The translations under genes and the position numbers were made by a program. A DNA stretch of 64,000 nucleotides from Haliclystus octoradiatus (lineage: Eukaryota > Cnidaria > Staurozoa > Stauromedusae > Haliclystidae), in assembly GCA_916610825.1 (NCBI GenBank), contig OU744446.1:5731309-5795308 (forward strand), written 5' to 3'. The first letter of the stretch is position 1; each line of letters starts with the position of its first letter. Below the pieces are notes generated by a model. The model saw nothing but the letters and a program-made list of their open reading frames with translations. It did not search any database and was not told the origin of the DNA. Of this stretch, positions 43,344-55,100 are shown piece by piece.

Positions 43344-43560
43344 TATTTCTAGGGACGTTGCCCGTATAATCCTTCTATTTCTAGGGACGGTGCCCGTACA
43401 ATCCTTCTATTTATATAAATGGTACCCATACAATTCTTCTATTTCTAGGGGTGCCCGTATAATCCTTCTATTTGTAGAAACGGTGCCCATATAATCCTTC
43501 TATTTCCAGGGACAGTGCCCGTATAATTCTTCTATTTCTAATCGAGTGACTCTTTTCTTG
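43344..43560. repeat. Minisatellite grown from a SINE segment
   Basis: Five to six tandem units of about 32-36 bp, consensus CTTCTATTTCTAGGGAC then GGTGCCCGTATAATC, followed directly by GTGACTCTTTTCTTGCACTG, the sequence that follows the same phrase once in the SINE copies at 22695 and 36425. The array therefore seems to have expanded inside a SINE remnant. Confidence 0.8.
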
Positions 43561-44799
43561 CACTGAGAGTAGTGATTGCATACGTAGTTATCAAATATTG
43601 CACGACTTACCATGTACTATTAAAAAATGATGCTGTGCACGAGAGACTGAGCTCAGAGAATCAGAGAATGTAGCGAGATCAGAGAAAAGTATGACAAAAT
43701 ACGAGCCCAATAGTATTTTTAGCTGTTCGAGTGCACAAATAGTTGTGTAAAGCCAGCCATGTAACATAGTGGATTCCAAAAAATATCTTCATCCATCGGA
43801 ACATCTGTAACAGAGATCATTGGCTTTGCATAAATACGTGCAGGAAAGTAAGTTATGTACACTACAATAATATATCATTTTGAGCTAGTTTTAATGCGGC
43901 TCGTACTATATTTATCAATGCTTTCGGTATGCTCTGAACTTTCTTTATTGTAGCCTATAATGAACATATAGGTTACACCCAAAATCTAGCGTTTACGCCT
44001 TAAGTCGCATTTTAACAAAGGAGAATACGTTTCACAAAGTGCAAAGTGCATTTAAGGTTGCAGAGGGGTATTGCGCTTCTGTAGAAAACTTTGCGGTCTG
44101 CTTCACAATTATTTTGTCCAATTTTCTAACATAACTTTTCCTATATGCTTACACGCCCTGTTGAGCTGCCTGCATTTAATTTGATTTTGATTTGAATAAT
44201 CAACGAATGATTACCATACACTGATAGCCAATCACAAATGATTATGAGGGTTAATTTTCACAACTCTAAACCCCTGATGTGAGCTAATTTACGGTCGAAG
44301 ATTTGACCTTATTACTATTAAAAAGGTCATATACATAATACAAATTAGATACATTTTGCTAAAGATTTGAAAGCTAAAATTTTAGTCTAGATTTTAGTCA
44401 AGACAGTTGATTTACTAAAAATAAAAATTTGAAATTTGATTTGGTATTGCTTATTAAATATGTCATATTCCTGCTACAATTTGAATTAGACTTATAAATC
44501 ATAAAGATTCGTTGAATATGATAATAAATTCAGTGCAACGATGGTACAACGGTTCATTGAGCCGGTTAACCCAATTCTGCACAGATAGTACGTTCGTTAT
44601 TAACAGCCTATATTATATAAAATTCATCAATATTCTATATTTGTGTTGAGTTTTCTACAAAAAAATTAAATCAAGTATTAAAATAATTTGCTCGATTTTC
44701 ATTAGATTTAATATTTATTGATAAGCAAGTTTATATATTCCCACACACTAATTTGTTCTTAAATCAGGTTACAATAATTTGTTTTTAAACGTGTCATTG

Positions 44800-44814
44800 G
44801 TTGACCAGGTCAAC
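44800..44814. promoter_or_regulatory. Candidate nuclear receptor half-site palindrome
   Basis: GTTGACCAGGTCAAC is a 15-base palindrome with one central base that contains one perfect AGGTCA and its near-complement, about 1 kb upstream of the COUP-TF start. COUP-TFs bind many arrangements of AGGTCA, so autoregulation is possible; inferred only. Confidence 0.35.
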
Positions 44815-45356
44815 ATCAATTTCCAATGAACTTGATTGAACTATATAATTGCTTGAATAATTACGATGCTACTTTTATAAATAAATAAAAATTATCATTA
44901 AAGAAGCATTCCAATTTATAAGTTTTAAATTGCTTAAAAATATAGTTTAAAAAGGTTTTTGGAATGATTAAACTACAAGTTAATCTTTGACGTTCTGCGC
45001 TTGCAACCCGTTGAACGTCCCACGTTTTATGAAAAAGCAGACAATACGTTCCCCGTACATCTGTTTTGAATTGAATAATTTATTATTATAGATTGATCAA
45101 AAACGTTCAATTATAGCATTATATCAATCAAATTAATACTATTATTAACATGAAATAAGTTTTTATGATTTTTAATGGATTTTAAATGGTTGAAAGTCCC
45201 TTTTGGTTGATTTGTTGTCACAAAAATGCAAGATAAAATGAACGCTTGATTACTTCATAAGGCAGAATTAACCTTTGTTAAAATGGTCTACTAGGCTAAT
45301 TAAATATTAATATTTGACCACAGAGCCCTAAAGATACGTATCCAAAATCAGTTCAG

Positions 45357-45376
45357 TTGACTTTGGCCAAAGGGCA
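45357..45376. promoter_or_regulatory. Candidate DR1-type site pair before COUP-TF
   Basis: TTGACTTTGGCCAAAGGGCA reads as a DR1-like site on each strand (TGGCCAAAGTCA on minus, TGGCCAAAGGGCA on plus). DR1 is a preferred COUP-TF and HNF4 target. It lies about 460 bases before the ATG. Regulatory role is an inference. Confidence 0.4.
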
Positions 45377-45834
45377 GTGGAATCTGAATACCCATTTTGC
45401 AATAACACGATATTCTATATTAATACTCAGCAATATTACCAAGATATTATTTCTCAAAGAATTTGCAAAAGATTTATCAAAGTCTGGAATATTTATTTTG
45501 AAGGAAGCATTAAAATCAAGATCTTTGAATATTCACTAGGGTGAATCGAGTCAGTTGATTTTGACTATCAACCAGCTGATTCTTGAAGTCACTGAATTTG
45601 AAATCGTTTATCATATCATACTCGAAAACAAGATCGTGAAATCAATCCCGGAGAAACGAACAGACAGAAAAGATTTATTATTACACTTTACACACATCAG
45701 TTCTTCCTGCAGCAATTCAACTAACCAACCCAATCATCACATTTCAAATCAACAATAATTCCCTGACGAAGTTACTACATCTACATATGCCGTCAGGGAA
45801 TTAAATTAGCAGTGTATCTATTTTAATTATCCAA

Positions 45835-46123
45835 ATGGCTACTTGGGTTAGCTTGCAAAATTCGAACCAGCTATCATTAAGCCCTGATACAAAACCTAAA
45901 ATTGGACAAATTGATTGTTCAGTATGCGGAGATAAATCATCTGGAAAACATTACGGTGTATTTACATGTGAAGGATGCAAAAGTTTTTTTAAACGGAGTA
46001 TTCGTCGAAACCTGGCTTACACTTGCCGCGCTTTTCAAAATTGCCCTGTTGATGTCAATCATAGAAATCAATGTCAATATTGTCGTTTAAAAAAATGTGT
46101 TAAAGTTGGAATGCGTAAGGAAG
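45835..46123 (+). CDS. NR2F: COUP-TF exon 1 (DNA-binding domain)
   Basis: 96 codons plus one base; GTAAGA donor after AAGGAAG. Holds both zinc fingers (eight cysteines plus the usual extra one) and the start of the C-terminal extension. The frame beyond 46123 is intron. Confidence 0.95.
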
Positions 46124-49100
46124 GTAAGAATTATAATTACTATTTGCATTATATCTTAATTTTATATATTATATGTTTCATCTTGGGTGAATATATCATG
46201 GATAATATAAAATTTGCAAACTGCAGGTTGACCCTTGACATCAGGGTGCAAATAATAAGTTCGATAGGTTTTCTCAGAGCAATCTATATATATATATATA
46301 TATATATACATGGAAGATTCTGGGTTTTCGTATCAAAAATCCCTCATCTCGAGAAAGGTTAATAGCTGCAGCAAAATTTCTTTTATAATTTCAAATTATA
46401 ATTTAGAGTAAAATCGCTGGAAACATTACTTTTCTAACCATTCGTGCAACTATTCTGCCAGTTATTGGCATAATTATCTATATATTTTAATAGGAAGTTA
46501 TCATAATTTTCCATTGACGTTTGCATCAAAGTCCCCTTCAAATTTCAGATATATTCTTTTGCTATTATTTCATTAGAATTGCAGATACGACTAATTTGTC
46601 TAAACTATACCCTTCGTTCGTACAGCTTTTAATTTTGTGTTTTTCCATCTTATCATCAATTATAAATCAATACACTGTATATAATAAGAGTTGAAATTTT
46701 AAAATTTTTATGGCATTTTAATCCGACATTTTTAGTAAGTTCAGCATAGTTCTTATTTGTTGAAAGCAGCCATTATTTGCGTGTTCACTGGTTAATCATT
46801 AAGTAAACCTTCGTGTTTGATTTATCGTATCTTACATGACAGCATTATTATGAAGTCAGGAAGAATTTGTTTATGGATTTCATCATTCGTTACTCAATCC
46901 ACAACTGCACAACGATAAAGGCATGTTCATTCACTTTGCAAGATAATGTTTGCGACACTGTGCAAGTCAAGCTAAGGAGGATATGTTAATCCCACTTAAA
47001 CTAGCGCTTTTGTATTGCAATTCAAATATTTCATAGGTAACAACACCAGACGTTTTATTTTTTGAAAATGGGTTTGAAGAATTTTTAAACCAATCAAAAT
47101 TACAAGGGAAAAAAGGACTATCATCCTTAAAATATTTGACTCTCCATAGTATTACAGTAATATATATTGTTGGAAAGTTTGAGTGTGTTTAAATGTATAA
47201 TGAGTCTATAACTGGTTTGTTTGTCGAGCTCTACCGATTTGTTTATGATAAAAAGTTACGTAACTTTACATACATATAAATGTATGATAACAAATTTGAT
47301 AAAAATCTGATAAATTTGATATTCCAAGTGGTTTGGGCGTGCAAAATTCCAGCATGATATAATTTACACTAATAACGCATATCACTTGGAAATTGCTGAA
47401 CACGAAGAAAAACTTTGAACTCAATAATAAATCTATAATTATTAAATAAATAGGTATAGTTTGGATAAAGACGACACACATTCCTGCAAGATGTCTGGCA
47501 AAATAACATTTTTCCCTTGATAACATCAATTAAAATGATATGACTTTCCAACGTTGTAAATCTGTGACCCAGATTTTGTATCGCTAAATATAGACGGATT
47601 CCAAAATGGCTTTCCAATGCATAGTTAAAACTATATATAATACATGTAGAAATATATATCCTTTTAAAGAGCCAATAAAATTTCGATTTGTACTCAACTG
47701 ATCTTAAGTTTTGAATAAGTGGGTTGCCAATCAAATCACTGTTCTGACAAATTGAATTTCTTGAATCTAAATCTTAGCGTTGATGCTAACATTTGATTTA
47801 CAAGGTCAAATTAATTAGTAAAGTCAATTAAAGGCATAAAATTTACCGGTGGCCTTTGCGCTCGGTCTTCGAATATGCACTGATTCACTATACACTACTT
47901 GTGGCTTGATAAATGGCATTCACTTTTCAAGTTTGAGCCCTAAGGGCGCGATGGTCCATTTTATGCCTTAGTCAGACGATTCATTCTCTAACTCAAAGTT
48001 CGTATGGATGTGGGTCTGCAAGCGAGAATTTGGGAGAAGCTGTATAAAATGTGCATATATCTCATGATTCGCTTAGTCTTCCAAACTGGACCTGGTATTG
48101 TTCTTTTTATGCTGTTCCAAAGGGTACTTTTTCTCAACATCTATACCGGGTACTAAGAATCCCATTTCAGCTTTATGTCGATAGAGCTGGAAAACGAATC
48201 TGTGACTTTCTCGATACTAATTCTCTAGAACAACTCATGTGGTCTGGCTTCAGCTTAGAGGGAGCCATGGAGACGCCACAGTAATTTTTGTCGTCGTTTG
48301 CCCATGGCTTAACATTGCAGCGAGGCATCCCCATTCCCAAGATTTATTAGCATTGTGATCATCACTGAATTTATTACTGATAACAACATCGTAGAACCAG
48401 TGCTAATTTGAGTACTTCTTATCTAAGAGTAGATCTTTAAAGATATCACGATTATCAAGGAATTGTAGCGGATTTATGTGTGACAGGCCTTCTTGACAGA
48501 AGTTCAACGGAGCATTTATACAAGATAATTGGTTGTGCTATAATAGGCGCATGTTACTAATATCAGTTTCACCTCACGAACTTATCTTGCATTTGTCTGT
48601 AATTCTGCTTATAATCTTGGACGCAAAGGATCAGAAGGCGTGGATTTATTTATTACATTCTGATAGATGGTTTCACTCTATGAGTCTATGCTATATCATA
48701 TCTTCATAGCATGATTTGATGAGTACGTTATTGAGCATGTGTTATCATTTGGTAAAATTACTTGATACTTTTCAAAAATGGTTTATCATGTGTTGATAAT
48801 GACCACGTGACTAACGTAGTATCAATGCAGACAGTATCGCCCTATATACTGCACAGGAAAAATTAATACTTGTAAGAAGGTTTTGCTATTTTCAAGTCGG
48901 TTTAACTGGTTTCATGCCAATTTTGCAAGCCACAATCACTCAAAAGTTGGACATGTTAAAGATCTTTTGCTTAAAGCAAGCCATTTTTGCTCAAAACAAG
49001 AAGTTTTTGGCTTGAAACAAGCTAAACTGACTTGAAAACAAGCAAGAAGTTTTTCCTGTGCAAAAACAGCCGTACCATTGTTCTATTTCTGGATGGATGT

Positions 49101-52100
49101 CTCTTTTCACATGCGATGATGTAAATACTCTTTTACACGCTTTGGCTTATTCTGAAGCAGCCATTATTCTTACTACTTCGCCAGATATTGGGAATGTTTA
49201 TATTCAGAACAGGTACTGACTTGAGTAGAGCTTTCTCGTTGCACATCTCGCATACTTTACGATGTTTTTTTTCTTAGTTGAATATCTGTTTAAACTATTA
49301 ATTATTTATGTATTATTTCATTACCGTAACCTTCATTCTTTTGAATGATGGTGTGTAATGTTGAAAAAGAAGAAGAAGAAGAAGAAGAAGGAGATTTCCA
49401 CTTCCCAATTGGAGGGTGAATTTAAACCTCCCTATTTTATCCAGTTAGGAGGAAATAGTGAAACGCGTAGAAAACATTCAATGGCATTGAACCGACTTTA
49501 TATAATGTAATTGATTGCTACTGTGCAGGACAGAGTCATTATTCTGTGAGTACACTCTCACTATTTGGAATTGAAAGTTGCAAATTGGGACTATGATCGT
49601 GATTGCCTCTTAATAATGGATAAACGATGTTGATTAAACTACATACACATTTGTATAAATGTTATTCCATGAAGGCCCTCCATGTAATAGTATTTATATG
49701 AAGCTGTACGTAGTATTATTAGCATTATTTTGAAGGCTGTGATTATTATTGTCCAATATCGAGCACGTACTTGTTTGTACGCTTGTCAGGACACTCATAC
49801 AAGAACAATCCTGGGCTCTCGTGTATGGAGACTGACGTAGAAAGTAGAAGAGAATAAACTACTACTAAAAGAGATTGGAGCCCATGGAATTGATTTGAAG
49901 CTAGAATAATGGCATGAATTCATTTTTGTTACACCGATGATGGAATTTGTATGGTTTAGATTATGTGTAGACACTCTTTCAGCTCTTCTTTTATGTTTCT
50001 TTCTTTTTGCTTGCAGCAGAGCAGATGACAATACTTGATCTCTAGGTTGTCGACAATTAGCATTGAATATTGAAATTGTATTTACGAGTTCACGATTCAC
50101 TTAAAAGCTCATCGTTTGTAACTTGTTTGTAGTAAATAATGGAAAGTGATTGATTCGTGAAACTGATCATGAGCCTCTTTTCTTGGGTCAAACGCAGAAG
50201 GTCAATCACCAGCAACTTCTGAATGGAGGAACATCCCAGCATCCTCTAGAAGCTGCGATATACAAAAGAGGAATGGACTCTTTGTGGAAGGCTGTGCGTC
50301 TCTTCGTATATCAATATTTCGTTTAAAATATCTTCTTTTCCTAATTACATTTGCATATATTCCAAGCAATCAACTTGCTATATGTAATGATTGTACCTAA
50401 GCTTACCTAGCCTCTATATAAACTCCACTTATTTAATAGAGAATTGATTCTCCATATGGATTGTTTCAAGCCCGGGGGTAACTCCACTATCATGGCTACA
50501 TGGGGACGTGGGACTTTTTTTGGGTCCATATTCCGGCTGAGAAAAAGCTTTTTGGGTATGAGATTTCAAATTTTGGAGCTTTTAGGTATCATATTTTTGA
50601 CTTTTTCAAGAATTTTTGAAAAATTTTTGCATCATTTTTGTGTATTTACTTAAAATCAATCATCCTGCTAGAACTTTTTGGGTAGCATCAACAGAATTTT
50701 TGTAAATTTTTGGGTACTTTACCTTTTTCCAAAGTGGCACCCCCCCGTCCCTGAAGATCTGGAGTTACCCCCCGGGGTTTAAAGGTGGATTTCTACTAGA
50801 TGAAATATTCTACAAACTCCACTTTTTCGAACATAAGAATTCATATGGTTTGATCAGGAATTGATGGTTTCAACCATATAAATGTAGGCAGCGATACCAG
50901 AGCCATCTATTTACAAGAGTTGGGACACTCTTTCATGTGCCGCTCTCAGCTCCAATTGGACAGGTGCCAGTCACGTGATTTTATAGGTGCTGTTTTTGTT
51001 CCATCAGACCCAGGATCATGAAATTTGAACAAATCGCGCGAAAATAATATCATGAATTCGATAAACTTTCTGTTCAAAAGCAAAGCCTCATTTTCAATGG
51101 AAAGAAAATGCCGATTTTTATTCCCAAACAGTTGTGTGTTCAAATTCTTTTAAATAGATGGCCCTGAGCGATAGATTTTGAACGTAGCGTGATCACTAAT
51201 CAAATAGTTGCATCAATGGTTGCATTAATAGCATGCTGTATTATGTTGTGAATTGAGGTAGTGGTTAGGAGATGATCTCTATGGCATTGAATAAACTCTC
51301 TGGTTCAATCCACGCCAGAAGCACTATGGATGAGACTCCAGGAAGGTGCGCCGCCTCCATAAAACGCATACAGATAAACGGATGTAGGCGTGCGGCTTAG
51401 GTTTTAATTGTAGTAGCGTTTGTAAACAGGACCTTTCTCATTCACAATAAAATAGATTGCATATATTAGGGGTCCTGCTAAGTGCCACCTTCTCCGTCAG
51501 TTCCTCCCAAAAGCTTCTAATTTTGTTCTCCTGTAAAATATAATGCTAGATAAGGCTAGCTAGAGACTCTAAAATACACCTCTCTATGCGACATTTTCCT
51601 CTTGCGAATAGTGGAAGAAGCCATTCAACATTTACTATAGCTTCATTACGGTGAAAATTAGGTCTAATTGACGGAACGTTTGGTCTGTTTGACGATAGAG
51701 AAGAGAAGTATATGTAGGAGCTCTGGAAGGCAATCTATGTATATAATCTTCTCTATACTTCAGTAATGATGTTGAATATGCTGTGTCCCTTGAAGTAGTT
51801 AGACCATGGGACCATCGTTATAGTAAGCAAAGAATTAGAATACGCGAGAAAATAATCAAGAAAAGCCAATGTGTAATATGAATTACAATTGCAGCCTTTT
51901 CAAGTATCTTGAGTAGAGAATGCAATAACAATAAAGATATAAAATAGATAATTCTTTTGATAATTGTTCAAGGATGCCCCTGTAGCTGTAAGGTGATTCC
52001 CAAGAAAGGATTTTTTGTAGTGTATATCTTCCTTGTGGCACTAGTATGCCGCTCAAATGATATTTCCACACAAATTAACATTGAAAAATTGAGAAAGTTT

Positions 52101-55100
52101 CGAAAGTATACAATTTGAGAACATATAAACATTGGTCATTGCGAGATAAGACTTCGTGCTTCTACAATGTTTGCAGTTTTCTCTGTTGCATTGAAATCAT
52201 ATTACGAATCTGAGGTCGGCATAAAAAACCACTGAGCGCGAGAAACTCCTAACCTTAACCGTTGAGGAACCGCGTGACCTTTAATCTTTTCTGTTGGGAA
52301 ATGCACTCTTAATCAAGTCACTGTAATGGCAGAAGGAATAGATTTATACCCTATCCTGTAAATTGGGAATGAAAAGTCAACGAAAATCATGAATGTGTAT
52401 GATTACTTGGTTTTGTGGCTTAAAACATATCTCACATTGAGTTTACAATTCATCATATCGATATGTTTTGAGTTTATTTCCAAACTTTTGGGTTAAAGGA
52501 ACTTTGCCCTTGTTTCATTGTCCCACGCAATGCAATAACAATAGAAAAAGAAAGCATTGAATGACATTGCGTAGCTCTGTAAAGAAGAAACTACTTGACC
52601 CCAATCCCTATGAAGGCAGTAGGAAATCATCAGGCGTGAGCCTTTCCTTTTGTTCTATAGGAATGTTCCAGTGGACTTCCATGAATGCTTTTTTCATTGA
52701 TTTGAATGTTATTTCTTTATCTCATCTCTTCACTATGTATACATGCATGAAAGTCTATGCTCCACCATGGATTATTCCTTTCATTCAGAAAAAAATGAGG
52801 TGCAAAATAATCATTACTAGCTTCAATTCTCTTTTTAATTAAGATGTTGTTTCAAGAGAAGCTGAGATAATGTAGGCATATTTACTATGGTGAAAAGGCC
52901 AGAGTTATCTATCTGAATATAAATCGATATCTATGGAAAAGGCTCGTGCATTCTTCATCCAATTAAAATCTGATTTATTTAACTGAGCATCACACAGGCA
53001 AGGACGAATTAAGCAATCCATTCAGAAAGACTGGACTAAACGGGACAATTTCTCTGCGGCCCGAATAAAGTATATAAGGCCTACAAGATTTTTGTTGCTG
53101 CATTTTGCCGGTTTGCTACATTTTTGATTATCATCTTATTCTTTATACAAACAGACACCATTATTAAGTAAGAGGATAATATTTGCAAACAATGTTTTCG
53201 AGTGCAGCAAGAAAATTTTCTGAAGGGATTTAAAATCCCCAAGGCCTGAAATTTTTTATTTGGTCCTAAATCCACTTGTTCAAAATGCATTCAAAAGGGA
53301 TGTGCCAACTTCAAAGGCTATCTCTTCGAGATGATAATGGAATTTAATTTATCCGTCCCAATTTTCCACTGCCTTTGGGACTTTTAATGTTGGTTTGAGC
53401 TCATGAATGGCCAACATTTCATGAACTAAACAGTCAAGTTTGTTTTTTCATTTTCTTATAACTATAAAATGTTCTTTAAGATCTCAAGTGAACCTTTCGG
53501 ATTTTGTTTGATTGATTGTCACTCGTCTCGCCATATAGTTATAATTCTATAGTGACACACTGATCTATATAAATGACTTTATATAGCCGATTAATTGTTA
53601 CATATCTTTGCATGCTAACGAAATTGATTAAATCAATCTTATTGCTTAACCACCAAAACATTACATCAACACAAAATAACAACAGGCTCGAAACGCAATA
53701 AACGTTGATTGATCAGAAAATTTCAAAGCCATTAACTTTGGCTGAAAAATTCATCTAAAAATTTATAAAATTGTGCATGCCGATATACAAAGAAATTTGG
53801 GCATAGAGACAGATGAGCCATAACTTGAAGGTGGACATTGCCTGATGCCGTTTTCTCCTTACGGGCCCCTTGAACGCCATAAAGCATACACTCTTTGATA
53901 TGTACTGAAAAGGGTTTCTAACTTGAAATAGCACAAGTGACATCGCCTTCATTAGTTTCCATTCCATAAAATAGCTGCCTACTATAATTGCATCACAAAA
54001 GTAAACAGTTTGCTGCAAAATTTTTATGTGTCTTACAAAATCAAACAACTCTGCCAACACATCAACAATTTACACTGTTGTGATTATACTCTTTCATCTT
54101 TATGCTGGTGTATTTTGTAAACAATTTTTCAATATATTTATATGCAAGTAATTACGCTGGCATTAAATTATTACAATATTCAAATAAAATTTAAAATTCT
54201 AATTAAAAGCACAATAGATATCATTGATGAAAAGATAAGATCTCAAATTGAAATATTGAAATGAATAAATTTTTTAACGATTAATCGTTCTTTAAGATCG
54301 GATTCAAGATAAAAGCATTGCTTTTACCCTTGTTGATTTTTGTGTTACGATCAATAGTTTGTGATGTGATCTATCAAATGCTTTCGTACAGTCAAGCGCA
54401 ATGATCGGATTGAATACTATCTATAGCTTGGGGGCCAATACAACGGGTGCGGTCTTTAGCAAAAGGCAAAGGTCAGATCCTTATCCCCTTTGTAGCCTTC
54501 CTTTTCCAACAGTATAATAAAAGATTGGGAACTAACTGTAACCATGGCGATTAATGTCAAACATTTCGTGATTTGTTTATCTGATTCTAGTAGACAAATT
54601 TTATCAACAATGTTGCTTATCGAGCAAGAAAACAGATGTAAAGTACGATATATCGTACGATTCCAAAATGAATATATTATATCAATAAATCAATTGTTTT
54701 GAATTGGTTATTTTCAGCGCATGCGTGCGGCCAATGATCCTAAACCGGAATAGCAGTATGTCACAGGATTGCTCACGCGACCTTTCCACTATATTTCTAT
54801 GCATTGTGAGCTCGGTCGGTTGTCCTTAGGGGGCCTTGGGACCACGTCACGCCCTGACTCTTGTCCTTCTTAACAGGTCTTCTGTGACCCCAAACGATTC
54901 AGATCACCTTCATGGTTCAATAGTTATGAATTTGCTAGTCATTAGATGAGCATATATGCCTCTAAGAGGGCTTTCAAAGGGCTAAATAACCATTACAAGA
55001 AGGATTAAAAGAATTCGACCATTCTATACTAGTTGAAAGTTATCATTTTGAAGGAGTTTTAGTATGGATAGCTATATGCTAGTAGCCTAAGATTCTAACC

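Larger units (their letters stand above)
43561..45834. other. Upstream region of the COUP-TF gene
   Basis: AT-rich, with no further exon recognised; includes the 5' leader and promoter side of COUP-TF and two candidate nuclear receptor sites listed separately. An inverted repeat TTCCCTGACG / CGTCAGGGAA (about 45762 and 45790) lies 45-70 bases before the ATG and could form a hairpin in the leader. Confidence 0.4.

Noticed and set aside
47266-47734. Two overlapping minus-strand frames of about 90-120 codons in the COUP-TF intron
   Set aside because: No motif, no splice context and hydrophobic AT-driven composition.
49795-50100. Minus-strand 101-codon frame with a basic [11 protein letters not shown] patch
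   Set aside because: The patch alone could suggest a nuclear protein, but nothing else is conserved and no splice partner was found.
52561-52842. 93-codon plus-strand frame
   Set aside because: No similarity, no splice signals that continue it.
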